Shown: positions 10,882-20,440 of the stretch, in pieces
Layout of the letters: each line of letters begins with the position of its first letter
Position numbering within the stretch: position 1 is the stretch's first letter
Assembly (NCBI GenBank): GCA_949130495.1
Contig: OX422207.1
Location: forward strand, 369,851,868-369,915,867
DNA: 64,000 nucleotides
Origin: Sambucus nigra
Lineage: Eukaryota; Streptophyta; Magnoliopsida; Dipsacales; Adoxaceae
Direction: 5' to 3'
The notes under the pieces: generated by a model
What the model was told of the DNA's origin: nothing
The model's input: only the letters and a program-made list of their open reading frames with translations
Databases searched by the model: none
Program-made: the position numbers and the translations under genes

Positions 10882-11778
10882 TTGGTTGATGTGGATGATT
10901 ATATTCCTGTTACCTCCCAATTAGGTAGGACTCTTGGCCCTAATGCAAGCCCTGCAGTTCGCCAGGCTTTTGCTAGGCTCTGTAGGTTTGCTAAATCAAG
11001 GAACCAGAAATATAAGGATCAGTCCGATCTGGTGGCTAAATTGAAGGACAGGCTCCAGGAGATGGGAGAGATCGGAGCTTCAGTGCAAGAAGAAGTCAGC
11101 GAGATGAGAGTAAAGTTACTGGAGGCCACCGAGATCAATCAGGTCGTGGAGTTTCTTCAGCGGGAGAATGACGACCTGAGGCGGGAGTTCTTGAAGCTTA
11201 AGGAGCATTCGCCGAGCACCGCTTCGGCAGTCCTACAAGGTTCTTCCTCGTCGCGAGCTGCTCAGCCACCCCTCCCGCGAGCTGGTAGGAGTACGCGGGG
11301 TAGGAGTAGGGAAGCTGAGGAGCAGCGTGAGAGGGAGATGGAGGAGCTGTACGGCGATGTCCAGCGAGCTTACGTAACTGCTGCCGGGCTCCAGAGGGAC
11401 GTCACCCGACTGCGGCATTTATTCAAGAAGGGCCCTCGCCAAGTGTGGACTGATGGCTATGATCAGGGCTGGATGGATGCTCCCACAAGATTGTCAGATT
11501 TCGAGGAGCTTTCCTTCATCAGGGGGTGGTTGAGTGCTCTCAAAGAGCTGCAGGTCCCGAGAAATTCGATATTGTGGTATCGGCATGAGATGTCTCCCTC
11601 TACTCTGATGCCCAATCCATTCAGGCGAGATGATCAATGGATTCCTATCAATGCTATTCCTCGGCGGCTACTGGAGTTGGACACAAATGAAGTTGTTGAG
11701 GAATTCGATCCTGCCCCTGATGACGGGAGGAGAGCTAAGGTTGCTGACTACCTTGCTCGGAGGCTTCCCCCTTCTTGA
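10882..11778 (+). CDS. Second antisense coding exon: coiled-coil protein with repeated GW module
   Basis: 298 open codons ending with TGA at 11776-11778. There is no ATG at the front: the frame opens right after a clean acceptor (TTTCTTTGTAG, ending 10881), and the first in-frame Met is at 11062. So it is probably a terminal exon joined to exon 3 from a donor at 10753 (AAG then GTTGCT), which keeps phase 0 and skips the exon-3 stop and the AATAAA. It contains a coiled coil (about residues 45-108), a Ser/Arg-rich linker, a second helix and the module DGYDQGWMDA...FIRGWLSALKELQV (11446-11556) that resembles the end of exon 3. It may instead be a separate gene. No known function. Confidence 0.65.
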   Translation: MVDVDDYIPVTSQLGRTLGPNASPAVRQAFARLCRFAKSRNQKYKDQSDLVAKLKDRLQEMGEIGASVQEEVSEMRVKLLEATEINQVVEFLQRENDDLRREFLKLKEHSPSTASAVLQGSSSSRAAQPPLPRAGRSTRGRSREAEEQREREMEELYGDVQRAYVTAAGLQRDVTRLRHLFKKGPRQVWTDGYDQGWMDAPTRLSDFEELSFIRGWLSALKELQVPRNSILWYRHEMSPSTLMPNPFRRDDQWIPINAIPRRLLELDTNEVVEEFDPAPDDGRRAKVADYLARRLPPS

Positions 11779-12388
11779 TATTTTGTTTTTTAATAATTGT
11801 AAATGCTTTGGGCGAGGCTTTACCGACTAAACATGTACTATTATTGTTTGTAAATATGAAAGATTAATGGAAAGTTTGAGTTTTGGGCGTTTTTGGCGAC
11901 TAAACGTGTTTATCCAATCTTTGTCATATTTTTGCAGCTTCACAATCTTTATCTTGTCATGTGAGTGTTCGCCCAGTCCAGTATTAAGAATACCATTGTG
12001 CTCTCTATCTTTACCTTTTAGGTCGTGTCGTCACACTCCCTTAGGTCTAAGAGGGGCAATTGGCGAGGACACACCTGTTATTGGATGTCTTCATCCGGTC
12101 AGGATTTTGTTTAACCAAAGTAGGTTTGATGCCTAAGAATACTCTGTAGGGCTTCATATATTGCCATGGGCAATGCTAAGAGGTATGTCGTGCTTCGTGA
12201 CGATGACCTGAGGAGGGGTGCTCCCCTGCTATGTCAACCATTATACCTGTGATTTGAAAAGGATGTGCAATAAGATATAATTGTTACTTTTTTGGAGAGT
12301 AATCAACTGAGAGATTTTTATTGGTGAATAGGGAAATAAACTGTCTTTTCCCAAAATGAGTACAATAAAAGATCTAACAATAGAACTC
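11779..12388. other. Gap between the antisense gene and pol
   Basis: About 610 bases where the plus-strand gene and minus-strand pol converge. No believable gene. It is AT-richer than the flanking coding parts and has T-rich runs just after the plus-strand stop, as in a 3' untranslated region. A run of 89 plus-strand codons at 11867-12136 looks accidental. Confidence 0.5.
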
Positions 12389-14239
12389 CTAAAAGTAGAA
12401 TTTCTTGAGATTAGCTGCGTTCCATGCTCGTGGTATCTCTCTGCCCTCCATCGTTTTCAAATGATAGGCACCTTGCAGATCGTCTCTAATTATCTCATAA
12501 GGTCCTTCCCAGTTTGGGCCCAGTTTACCATCTGATGGCTTCACTGTGTTGCCCAGGACCTTTCTTAGGACATAGTCTCCAACTTCGAACTTCCTCGGAT
12601 TAACCTTTTTGCTGCAGTGCTTCGCGAGCTGTTGCTGATAGCTCGCTAGTTTTACTAGGGAAAGTTCCCTGCGCTCGTCGGCCAAGTCGAGTTCAGCGAG
12701 CAAAGCCTGATCGTTCTGATTCTGCTCGACAAGGTCGGATCTCATTGTAGGCAATCCTGCTTCTAAAGGGATGACCGCTTTCATACCATATGCTAGTGAG
12801 AATGACGTCTGACCTGTAGCTCGTCTGGGAGTCGTTCTGTATGCCCATAGGACATGTGGTAGCTCGGTAGTCCAAGCGCCTTTTGCTCGCTTTAACCTCT
12901 TTTTTAATCCAGCGATCACTGTTTTGTTGGAAGCCTCAGCTTGTCCGTTGCTCTGAGGATAAGCTACCGAGCTGAAGTGGTGCCTGATCATGTGTTGGTC
13001 GCAGAAGTCCTGAAAGGGGCCACTCTCGAACTGTGTCCCATTGTCAGTGATGATGGTTCTGGGGATCCCGAATCGAGTGATTATATTTCTCCATATGAAC
13101 TTCATCATGTCAGCATCTCGGATGTTCGCAAGTGGTTCTGACTCGATCCACTTGGTAAAGTAATCAGTGGAGACCAACAGGTATTTGCGATTGCCGGCAG
13201 CGGTGGGTAGTGGTCCCACGATGTCCATTCCCCACTGGGCGAAAGGCCAGGGGCTGGTCAGGGATTTCAATTCGCTGGCAGGCTGGTGGACCATGGGGGC
13301 GTGAAGCTGGCATTTTAGGCATCTGCGGACATATACTGCGGAGTCCCTTTGCATATATGGCCACCAGTAACCTTCCTTTATTGCTCGAAAGGCTAGAGAC
13401 CTTCCTCCGACGTGACTTCCGCAGATTCCTTCGTGAAGCTCGTGAAGCACTATCTTGACCTCGCCTGGGTGGACGCATCTAAGGTAGGGGCCGGAGAAAT
13501 ATCTTTTATACAAGTCGCCTCTCGTGGATAAGTGAAAGCGAGCAGCTTTGACTCTTATCTGGTGGGCGGTCCTCCTATCCTCTGGGAGCGTTCCGTTCTT
13601 CAAATAGTCTCTTAAGGGATCCATCCAGCTAGGGGCTGGTTCTAATTGGAGTATTTGTTTCGCTTTTGTTAGCTCGCAGTTGGGGTGAATGCTCGGGTAG
13701 CTAAGGAAATCGATAGGGATTATCCTTTTAAGGCTGGAATCAACTGCCGAGCTTAGGGCTGCCAAAGCGTCAGCGTGGCTGTTCTGCCCCCTGGGAAACT
13801 GTTGGATGTTGATTTCTTCAAAGTTCGTCATCAAGTTTCTTACCAAGGAGAGGTAGGCTGCCATCCTCTCGTCCTTCGCGTTGTAGTCTCCACTTATCTG
13901 ATTGGAAACTAGTTGCGAGTCTCCGAATACCTGTAAATGCTTTGCTCCTAGAGTTTGCGCCCTTTGGAGACCTGCAATTAAGGCTTCGTATTCTTCTTCG
14001 TTGTTGGAGGCTGCAAATCCCAGCCTGATTCTTTGCTCGAGGACTGCATTTTCTGAAGTGATGAGAACAATTCCTACTCCTGCCCCCTTTGAGTTGGAGG
14101 CTCCATCAACGAATAGCTTCCAGCTTCCCCCTGTAGCCTGGCTGTTTTGTTTTCTTGGCTTAGGCTGGTCGAAGGGTTCTTCGCCTGTGAATTCGGCTAT
14201 GAAGTCAGCGAGGATTTGACCCTTGATAGCTTTCCTTGG
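12389..14239 (-). pseudogene. Gypsy pol: RNase H end and integrase
   Basis: Open from 14239 to the stop at 12389 in the same frame as gag. First comes an RNase H-type domain ([20 protein letters not shown] near 14130-14070, [11 protein letters not shown], then a DAL motif). Counting from Met at 13864, the integrase has the zinc-binding HHCC set H144, H151, C182, C185 and the catalytic D214, D274 and E310, with the usual 35 residues between the last two. The tail [20 protein letters not shown] is typical of Tat-type gypsy and no chromodomain follows. It would insert the cDNA into the genome. The domain looks intact, but it can only be made by reading through upstream stops. Confidence 0.9.
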
Positions 14240-15001
14240 TTAAAATTGGATGTCAAACCGACCGAGCTCGACTGACCACTTAGACAGTCTGCCCGACAAA
14301 TCCGCCTTCCTTAGGACAGCCTTGAGGGGGTGTGATGTAAGGACAATGATCGTGTGAGCTTCGAAGTAATGCTTCAGTTTCCTCGAGGACATTACTAGGG
14401 CGAATGCGAGCTTTTCCAATGGCAGGTAGCGCTGCTCGGCGTCTAGTAAGGTTTTGCTCGCGTAATAGACTGGATGTTGGATCCCTGTGACTTCACACAT
14501 TAGCGCTGAGCTGATAGTATGGCTGAATACAAAGAGGTAGAGGTACAAGGGGTCCATTTGCTGTGGTATGACAAGAAGTGGTGGGGAGCTTAGGTAGGAT
14601 TTGAGCTCGCCTAATGCTTGCGAGCAACCTGGGGTCCATTCTACCATTTTGCTGCCTTTTAAGAGCTGGAAGAAGGGCTTGCATCTCTCGGAGGATTTAG
14701 AAATGAAACGGTTTAGAGCAGCGAGCATTCCAGTGAGCTTCTGTACATCGCGGATTGTGCGAGGAGGTTGCACCCATTTAATTGCATCAATCTGGTCCGA
14801 ATTTGCCTCTATGCCACGCTTGCTGACCAAATACCCAAGGAACTTTCCTGACTGGACACCGAAGGAACACTTGCTCGCGTTGAGTTTCATTCGGTATTTC
14901 CTGAGGATTTCTAAGGTACTTGTCAGGTCCGAAAGGTGGTTTTCTTTCTCCTTGCTCTTGACGAGCATGTCGTCGATGTAGACCTCCATCGTGTCTCCCA
15001 T
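14240..15001 (-). pseudogene. Gypsy pol: RT catalytic palm end, connection and RNase H start
   Basis: Begins MGDTMEVYIDDMLVKS; YIDD at 14980-14969 is the RT catalytic motif. Then come the thumb and connection region (KLTGMLAALNRFISKSSERC, a ...PPLLVIP block) and the start of the RNase H-like region (YYASKTLLDAEQRYLPLEKL). It ends at an in-frame TAA (14242-14240), after which the same frame stays open into integrase. It lies in one frame with the RT piece before it, separated only by a TAG at 15004-15002. Confidence 0.88.
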
Positions 15002-15415
15002 CTAATTCTTGAACATTTTAGTAACCAGCCGCTGATAAGTTGCCCCTGCATTTTTTATCCCAAAAGGCATTACCTTGTAACAGTATAAACCAACCGTCGT
15101 GATAAACGCCGTTTTATCCTGATCTGGTGCATACAGGGGAATCTGGTGATAGCCTGAGTATGCGTCCAGGAAACTCATTCGCTCGTGAGCTGCAGTGGCG
15201 TCTACTAGTTGGTCTATTTTTGGAAGAGGGAAGCTATCCTTGGGGCAGGCTTTGTTGAGGTCAATGAAGTCTATGCAAACTCTCCACTTACCGTTGCTAT
15301 TTGGAACTACCACTGGGTTGGATAACCATTTGGGGAATTGCACTTCCCGTATGGATCCTGCATCCAGCAGTTTTTCGACTTCTAGTTCTATTGCCTTGGC
15401 TTTCTCGGGAGCGGT
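15002..15415 (-). pseudogene. Gypsy pol: RT fingers and palm
   Basis: Contains NPVVVPNSNGKWRVCIDFID, PLPKIDQLVDATAAHERMSF, LDAYSGYHQIPL with the first catalytic Asp, and YKVMPFGIKNAGATYQRLV. These are the core Ty3/gypsy reverse transcriptase motifs that copy element RNA into DNA. It is limited by an in-frame TGA at 15418-15416 upstream and a TAG at 15004-15002 downstream. No frameshift is needed to pass from one piece to the next. Confidence 0.9.
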
Positions 15416-15862
15416 TCATCGTGCCTTCTGTGCTATCGGCTTGAATGTGGGATTGACGTGCAACCGATGGCAGACCATATTGGGATCGATTCCTGGCAGC
15501 TCATAGGGTTCCCAAGCAAAAACATCTATGTTGCTTCTGAGTAGGGTTAACAAATCCTTTTGCTCTTCGTCAGTGAGTGAGGTTCCGATCAGGAAGACTC
15601 TGTTGTTGTCGCCTTCTCTAGAAATTACTTCTACCAGGTCCTCTACAACCCGCTCGGAGGGGAGGAGCCTGGTCTCTTCCACTCCAGGCCTTCCATATTT
15701 TAATTGCTATTTGGAAGGGATTGTACCTTCCTCCACCTTCTCGCTGGTTTGAACGTCTTTTTTCTCTGGCTTCGGTCGGATGGCCGCTATGAAGCACTTT
15801 CTTGCCATCGCCTGGTCGCCATGTATCTCCATCACTCCCCGCTTGGTGATATATTTGAGTTT
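15416..15862 (-). pseudogene. Gypsy pol: protease-RT linker
   Basis: Same frame as gag. It carries the segment ITKRGVMEIHGDQAMARKC after the protease, a charged linker, and ELPGIDPNMVCHRLHVNP, the conserved lead-in to Ty3/gypsy RT. In-frame TAG codons sit at 15865-15863 (front edge) and 15709-15707 (middle), and TGA at 15418-15416 ends it. Confidence 0.85.
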
Positions 15863-17266
15863 CTAGTGGTAGGTCGAGGAGACTGCCTTCATTGCATGAA
15901 GCCATCCCCTGCCGAGGATGGCTTGATACGGTGAATCAATGTCGACCACCAAGAACTCGATCATTTTTGAAACATTCCCAGCGAGCACTGGTAGTACTAT
16001 CTTGCCCAGAGGCATGGTTATTTTTCCAGTGAAGCCGACCAGAGGGACAGTGGTTCCCTTCAGGTCGACGATGTTCAACTTCAATTTTCTGAACAGGTCG
16101 ATATACATTACTTCGGATGAGCTTCCTTGATCGACGAGCAGCCTGTCGATATCAAAGTTGGCTATCCTGAGTGTAATGACTAAGGCATCGTGATGTGGGG
16201 TCCTTACTCCCATAAGATCTTCATCCGTGAAAACAATATTCTTGTTGTAGTTGATGTCCTCTGCTCGCCGGCGTTTTCCTGCCTGTGATTTCGCTGGATC
16301 TATTTGAAAAGCTTGCATTACTGCAGTCAGCTTCTTTACCTCCATCCGAAATGAGTTGCCCTGGATTTGCTTAACATCGGATACTCCATGGATTACTGCG
16401 AATTCGTGTCCGGTGTCGTCTTTTAATACGTTGTCGGGTTTTGCCTCCTTGTGGACAATCACTCTCTCTACCTTCCTTTCCACAAAGTCATTCAAATGTC
16501 CGGATTGGGCCAGCTCCTCGAGGTGGGACTTAAGAGCCTTGCAGTGCTCGGTCTTATGTCCTCCCTCTTTGTGAAAGGTGCATCTCAGCGTATTGTTTCT
16601 TTTCGATGGATCTCCTCCCATTTTTCGGGGCCATTTGATGAACGGCTCATCCTTGATCTTAGCGAGAATTTTGTAAATTGGTTCTTTGAAGATGGTGTTG
16701 ACCGCCTGGAACGACTTTGCAACATCAGGGCTTCCTCCGTTCTTGGGGCCATTCTTGCTCCCATTCTTTCCTCCTTTTTTCTGGTTATCAACTTTCTCAC
16801 TTCCCTTCGCGGCAAGCTTGGCTCGACCGCTCTCACATACGTTAAGGCGGGTGACATCTTCCACCTTTGCGTATTTCTCAATCCGGGCCATCAGGTTATC
16901 AATGGTGGTTGCTTCCTTCTTCGTCAAGGACTGGTAAAGGAGGGAAGAGCTAGGTAGCCCAATTTTGAATGAAGCCACTGCCACCTCTTCCGCACAGTCT
17001 TCGACTTCGTTGAATAACTCCCAGTACCTTTTCGCGTAGCCTCGAAGTGTCTCCTGAGGAGTTTTCTTCATCGTCAATAGAGCATCCATCCTTTTGGGAT
17101 GGGAACTGCTGGTGATGAATCGGGCCGTAAAGAGCTCGGCCAGGGATTTGAAATTTCTGATGGATCGGTGAGGGAGTTTCTCGAACCATTTTTGGGCCAC
17201 GTCATGAAGGCTCGAGGGAAAAATACGGCACATCAGTGCATCTCGGTGATTCCAGAGGGTCATAGC
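15863..17266 (-). pseudogene. Gypsy gag and aspartic protease
   Basis: 467 open codons. From Met at 17263: residues 1-135 are a Retrotrans_gag domain (MTLWNHRDALMCRIFPSSL, VAQKWFEKLPHRSI, LRGYAKRYWELFNEVED). A zinc-knuckle variant follows with C228, H231, H236 and C241 (CTFHKEGGHKTEHC), a CX2HX4HX4C pattern. The protease active site is LLVDQGSSSEVMY around residue 378, with DQG where retroviral proteases have DTG; I recall this variant as common in Tat-type elements. Gag coats the RNA and the protease cuts the polyprotein. A TAG at 17269-17267 cuts off the gag front. Confidence 0.9.
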
Positions 17267-17942
17267 CTATCGGTACTGCCTGACATGATCAATGGGATCA
17301 GTCTTCCCATCGTAAATCTTGAACCTTGGAATAGCAAACTTCTTGGGAGCTTCTTCCTCTTCAATTTCCCTCGTGAAGGGCGATTTCATCTGGGTCTTGA
17401 GGGCTCTCCTCTCGAGTTCTCTGGTTGACCTGGTGCCGCGGTGAGCTGGATGTTGGTCCATCTCTCTGCGGACTAGGTTCCGTATGTTGTCGTCGCTGCG
17501 AGCAGGGCTCTGATAGCGGTGAGCTTTTCTCAGTTGCTCGCGGAGGTCGTCGTCTGAGTCGCCACCTTGGAACCCTTAATATTGCCGCCTAGGGCTCCTT
17601 CCTCGGCTGCGAGATTTGCTCGCCTGAGGGCTAGGAGTATGATAGGGGCGTCTCCTGGTATCAGGACGTAGTTCTTTTCCAGTTTTTCCAGTCTTCTTTT
17701 CAGGCAAGCATTCTCAGCCTCATACCTGCGAGAAGACTCCCTCTGCTCGTGGAGCCTTGCTTCGTATGCATCGATCAATCTGGATATCTGAGTGGACCTT
17801 GCTGGTCCTTGACTTTCTTCTGAGGCTGGCCTTTCTAAGGAGCCCCGTGATCTGAACGTCGGACTTCAGACCTAATCCTGCGAGGAGCGGGTGGCTCCTG
17901 AATATCTCCTGATTGAGGAGCGTTGCTGCTGTGACCAGACAT
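17267..17942 (-). pseudogene. Gypsy gag N-terminus, frameshifted
   Basis: The likely start is ATG at 17942-17940 (MSGHSSNAPQSGDIQEPPAP), about 50 bases past the primer site. The reading then needs two frame changes: a first piece (17942-17835), a coiled-coil piece in a second frame (17778-17530, LHEQRESSRRYEAENACLKR), and a third piece in the main gag frame from about 17577 (GGDSDDDLREQLRKAHRYQS) to 17267. A coiled-coil front before the gag core is usual for this lineage. The two frame changes and the TAG make this copy defective. Confidence 0.7.
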
Positions 17943-17987
17943 CTTAGATTTTTCTTGGCGTGGGCTCTTCTCAAGGAAAGATAAACG

Positions 17988-18007
17988 CTTCCCACAGACG
18001 GCGCCAA
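17988..18007 (-). other. Primer-binding site of the gypsy element
   Basis: The minus strand reads TTGGCGCCGTCTGTGGGAAG one base after the 5' LTR end. TGGCGCC-type primer sites are common in plant Tat/Athila elements; I recall tRNA-Asp or a similar tRNA as the suggested primer, but the exact tRNA was not checked. Confidence 0.7.
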
Positions 18008-18008
18008 T

Positions 18009-18428
18009 TGTGGTGACAATTATTATGCAACACAAATAAATATAAAAGAGGTAACAACCAAGAAAGTATAAATAAAAGGCCAATCACACAACAACGGAGA
18101 TACGTGGTTCAGCAAAGAAGTGCCTACGTCCACGGTGGTTCAGTCAGTGTTATTTCTCTATATTCTGAGGAATAAGTAAAGAGAATACAACTTGTCCTTT
18201 GCCCCGGACTTAGGGTTTAATTTATATATATGTGTGTTGGAGTAGTGGGGGTGATGGGTTCCTCTTTATTAGCCATCTCCCTGACATGGGATCGTGTTCC
18301 CCCACAACTTCTCTTCATGGGATCGTGGAGTAAATGGATGAGTACCAGAGGTAACGGGCCTGGGCTTTGGGCCGCTGAAGAGGGGCTACTCGTCCAGGCC
18401 TTATGGTGATAAAATCGGGGTACCCACA
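18009..18428 (-). repeat. 5' LTR of the Tat-type gypsy element
   Basis: 420 bp, TGTGGTGACAATTATTATGC to GGTACCCACA, followed by GATTC. It has nine substitutions and no indels relative to the 7896-8315 copy. It should hold the promoter for gag-pol. Confidence 0.95.
18216..18230 (-). promoter_or_regulatory. TATA box in the 5' LTR
   Basis: The minus strand reads TATATATAAATTAAA, a good plant TATA box for gag-pol transcription. The 3' LTR copy reads TATGTATAAATTAAA, one substitution different. Confidence 0.6.
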
Positions 18429-18433
18429 GATTC

Positions 18434-19690
18434 TTAGCCCAATTAGACTGGCATATAAATAAGACATCATCAGATTTTTATACTTGAAATTGAGAGAATA
18501 TTATAACTCTCCAATGAGTGACATTTGGAAATCCCCACTCTTAAAATTTGAAAATATTTGAACTTCTTGTGGGGAATTTGAACTAAACATTATGTCATCT
18601 ACGTAAACTTGTTCCATTAAAACTTCATTTTTTATCTTATATAGAAAAATGTCTAGTCACTATCACCACTTTTAAACCCTTTACTGAGTAAGATTGTTTA
18701 AAGGCGATCGCATCAGGCTAGTGGGCCTTGTTTTAAACCATACAATGCTTTTTTTAGTCTAAAGAAATGTCTAGGGTATATAGGTCAACCAAACCTTTTT
18801 GTCTTTTATACATAAAATTTATTTATAAAAATGCCATTTAGAAAGGTTGATTTGACATCGATTTCAAAATTTTAAAGATGGAAATGACAAGAAACAACTA
18901 AAAGAAAATGAAAAGACTCCATCTGTATTACCAAGGTAAATATCTCATTCGCATCCATCCCTTCTATCCAATTAGTTCCCTAGGTTACTAGTCTAGATTT
19001 ATTTCTAATTATAATTCGTATTTCATCAGTTTTGTCTTTGAAAATTCATTTAGTACCGATTACTTTAGTATTAGTATGCCTAGGAACTAGATACCAAACA
19101 CCGTGAGTTTTATACTGTGCTAGATCTTCTACCATAACATCTATCTAAAAAGAAACTGGCGATGATTCATTAATATATTTATGTTACAAAAGGGAAACAA
19201 AACAAGGAAATTTTGTGAAGTTTCGAAGTTGTGATATCACTCTAATAATCAATAGCAATTCACTAACAACTTTAGTGGTTGTATGATATTTAGAAACCCA
19301 TCTAGGAACAATAGGGGCTTCAAATGGTAAAATATCAGTTTCAATAGGTGAGTCAATGTTCTCAAAAGTTTCAGACTCCCTTAAAAACTCGTATTTTACT
19401 GTTAATCGTGGTTGGAGTGTCGTCTACAATAACATTGATTGAATCGATAATGTACTTGGTTCTTAAATTATAAACCCTATACACACAACTCTTTTGAGAA
19501 TATCCAATAAAAATGCCTTTATCACCTTGGTACTAAAATTTTAAAAGACTTTCCTTATCACAAAATATATATTAATTAGTCCCAATGTTTTTAAAGTATT
19601 TAACATTGGGATTTTAATTCTACTATAGAAAATGAATTCATGCCCTGGCCATCACTTATAGAGTTCTATTTTTGCGTTGACATTTTCCAT
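18434..19690 (-). pseudogene. Copia family C pol, reverse transcriptase (decayed)
   Basis: On the minus strand FFRLKKALYGLKQGP (about 18770-18710) matches the copia RT signature LKKALYGLKQ(A/S)PR. The VYVDDIM equivalent, with the two catalytic Asp, is encoded around 18609-18589. The part up to 19690 gives worn pieces of the region between integrase and RT. Many stops and frame changes make it dead. The RNase H end of the same pol lies across the gypsy insertion at 7065-6826, showing that the gypsy landed inside this gene. Confidence 0.75.
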
Positions 19691-20440
19691 TCAGTTGGGG
19701 GGGGGGGGGGGAGGGGGTCTTAGAAGCACTAAAGTCATGAGAATTGCCATTTTCAAAACAATATTCAATAACATCGGTGTCTATAAATTCACCTCCTATG
19801 TCACTTCTTTTATGTGATAATTGTCTATACTTGACACTTTAAATTTTCAAAAGGATTTATAGAAATTCATTAAAAGTATCTGATGTATTTTTTATTAAAG
19901 CTACCTAGGCAATATGTGTGAAGTCATCCACAATGACTACAGTGTAACTATTACCACAGAGGCTAATAGTATTAGAAAGACCCATTAAGCCCATATGGAT
20001 GAGGTGAAGGGGTTTTAAAGTTAGAATATCATGAAGTTTTCTATTACGAGTCTCAGTTATCTTTTCCACTTGACAAGGTCCAGAAACTATATTTGGACTC
20101 TTTAGTTTTTGGCAATGCCTTCACAATCTCTTAGGTGCTTAATCTACTCAGGTTTTCAAAATTAGTGTGAACGAGCCTATTATGTCTAAGGAGGTAACGT
20201 CAAGTATTTTTAAATGATAAGAAGAATAAACACGAGGAGCTATGTAAAAATTCTCTTTATTTTTATTTCCAGCTATGATGCAATTACCAGTTTTTCCGAT
20301 TACTTTGCAATTATTTTTAGAAAAGTTAAAAGAGTAATTTTCATAAAAAAATTGACTTATATTCAGTATATTGGACTTTAACCATTTCCCAGTCATCAAA
20401 AAGAGGTAAACCTTAATCATAAAGTGTTACTTTGCCTATT
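19691..20440 (-). pseudogene. Copia family C integrase core (decayed)
   Basis: MGLMGLSNTISLCGNSYTVV followed by IVDDFTHIAWVALIKNTSDT (about 20000-19860) is the copia integrase core DLxGP...YxxxxxDDFSRxxWxxxLK. Next comes SDIGGEFIDTDVIEYCFENG with HDFSASKTP, matching the D-GGEF region. Right after this the expected PQQNG motif is replaced by a poly-C run on the minus strand. A 90-codon open piece at 20420-20148 covers sequence between protease and integrase. The gene is dead. Confidence 0.75.
19697..19717. repeat. Poly-G tract
   Basis: Fifteen G, one A, five G on the plus strand, inside the integrase remnant. It could form a G-quadruplex-like structure or be a length-variable slippage tract. 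Confidence 0.9.

Larger units (their letters stand above)
7896..18428 (-). mobile_element. Full-length Ty3/gypsy retrotransposon, Tat-type, with antisense gene
   Basis: Complete 10,533-bp element flanked by a perfect 5-bp duplication GATTC (7891-7895 and 18429-18433). Sense strand is minus: 5' LTR 18009-18428, primer site 17988-18007, gag-protease-RT-RNase H-integrase from 17942 down to 12389, antisense gene 8657-11778, polypurine tract 8330-8316, 3' LTR 8315-7896. A protease-RT-RH-IN order without a chromodomain, plus an antisense ORF between pol and the 3' LTR, is the known layout of Tat-lineage relatives (Retand and Grande are described with antisense ORFs). The element looks clearly richer in GC than its surroundings. 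The two LTRs differ at 9 of 420 positions. It sits in the pol of an older copia element. Gag-pol carries stops, so this copy is not autonomous as read. Confidence 0.93.

Noticed and set aside
15195..17428. Several plus-strand open runs of 60-170 codons, such as 16451-16957
   Set aside because: They lie opposite gag and protease, have no domain and follow from the coding bias of the minus strand.
17835..18083. Hydrophobic minus-strand run starting in the LTR, like a signal peptide
   Set aside because: The hydrophobic front comes from LTR and primer-site DNA; the gag ATG at 17942 is a better start.
20148..20420. 90-codon minus-strand ORF as an independent small gene
   Set aside because: It lies in the pol of copia C between protease and integrase and fits a pol fragment.
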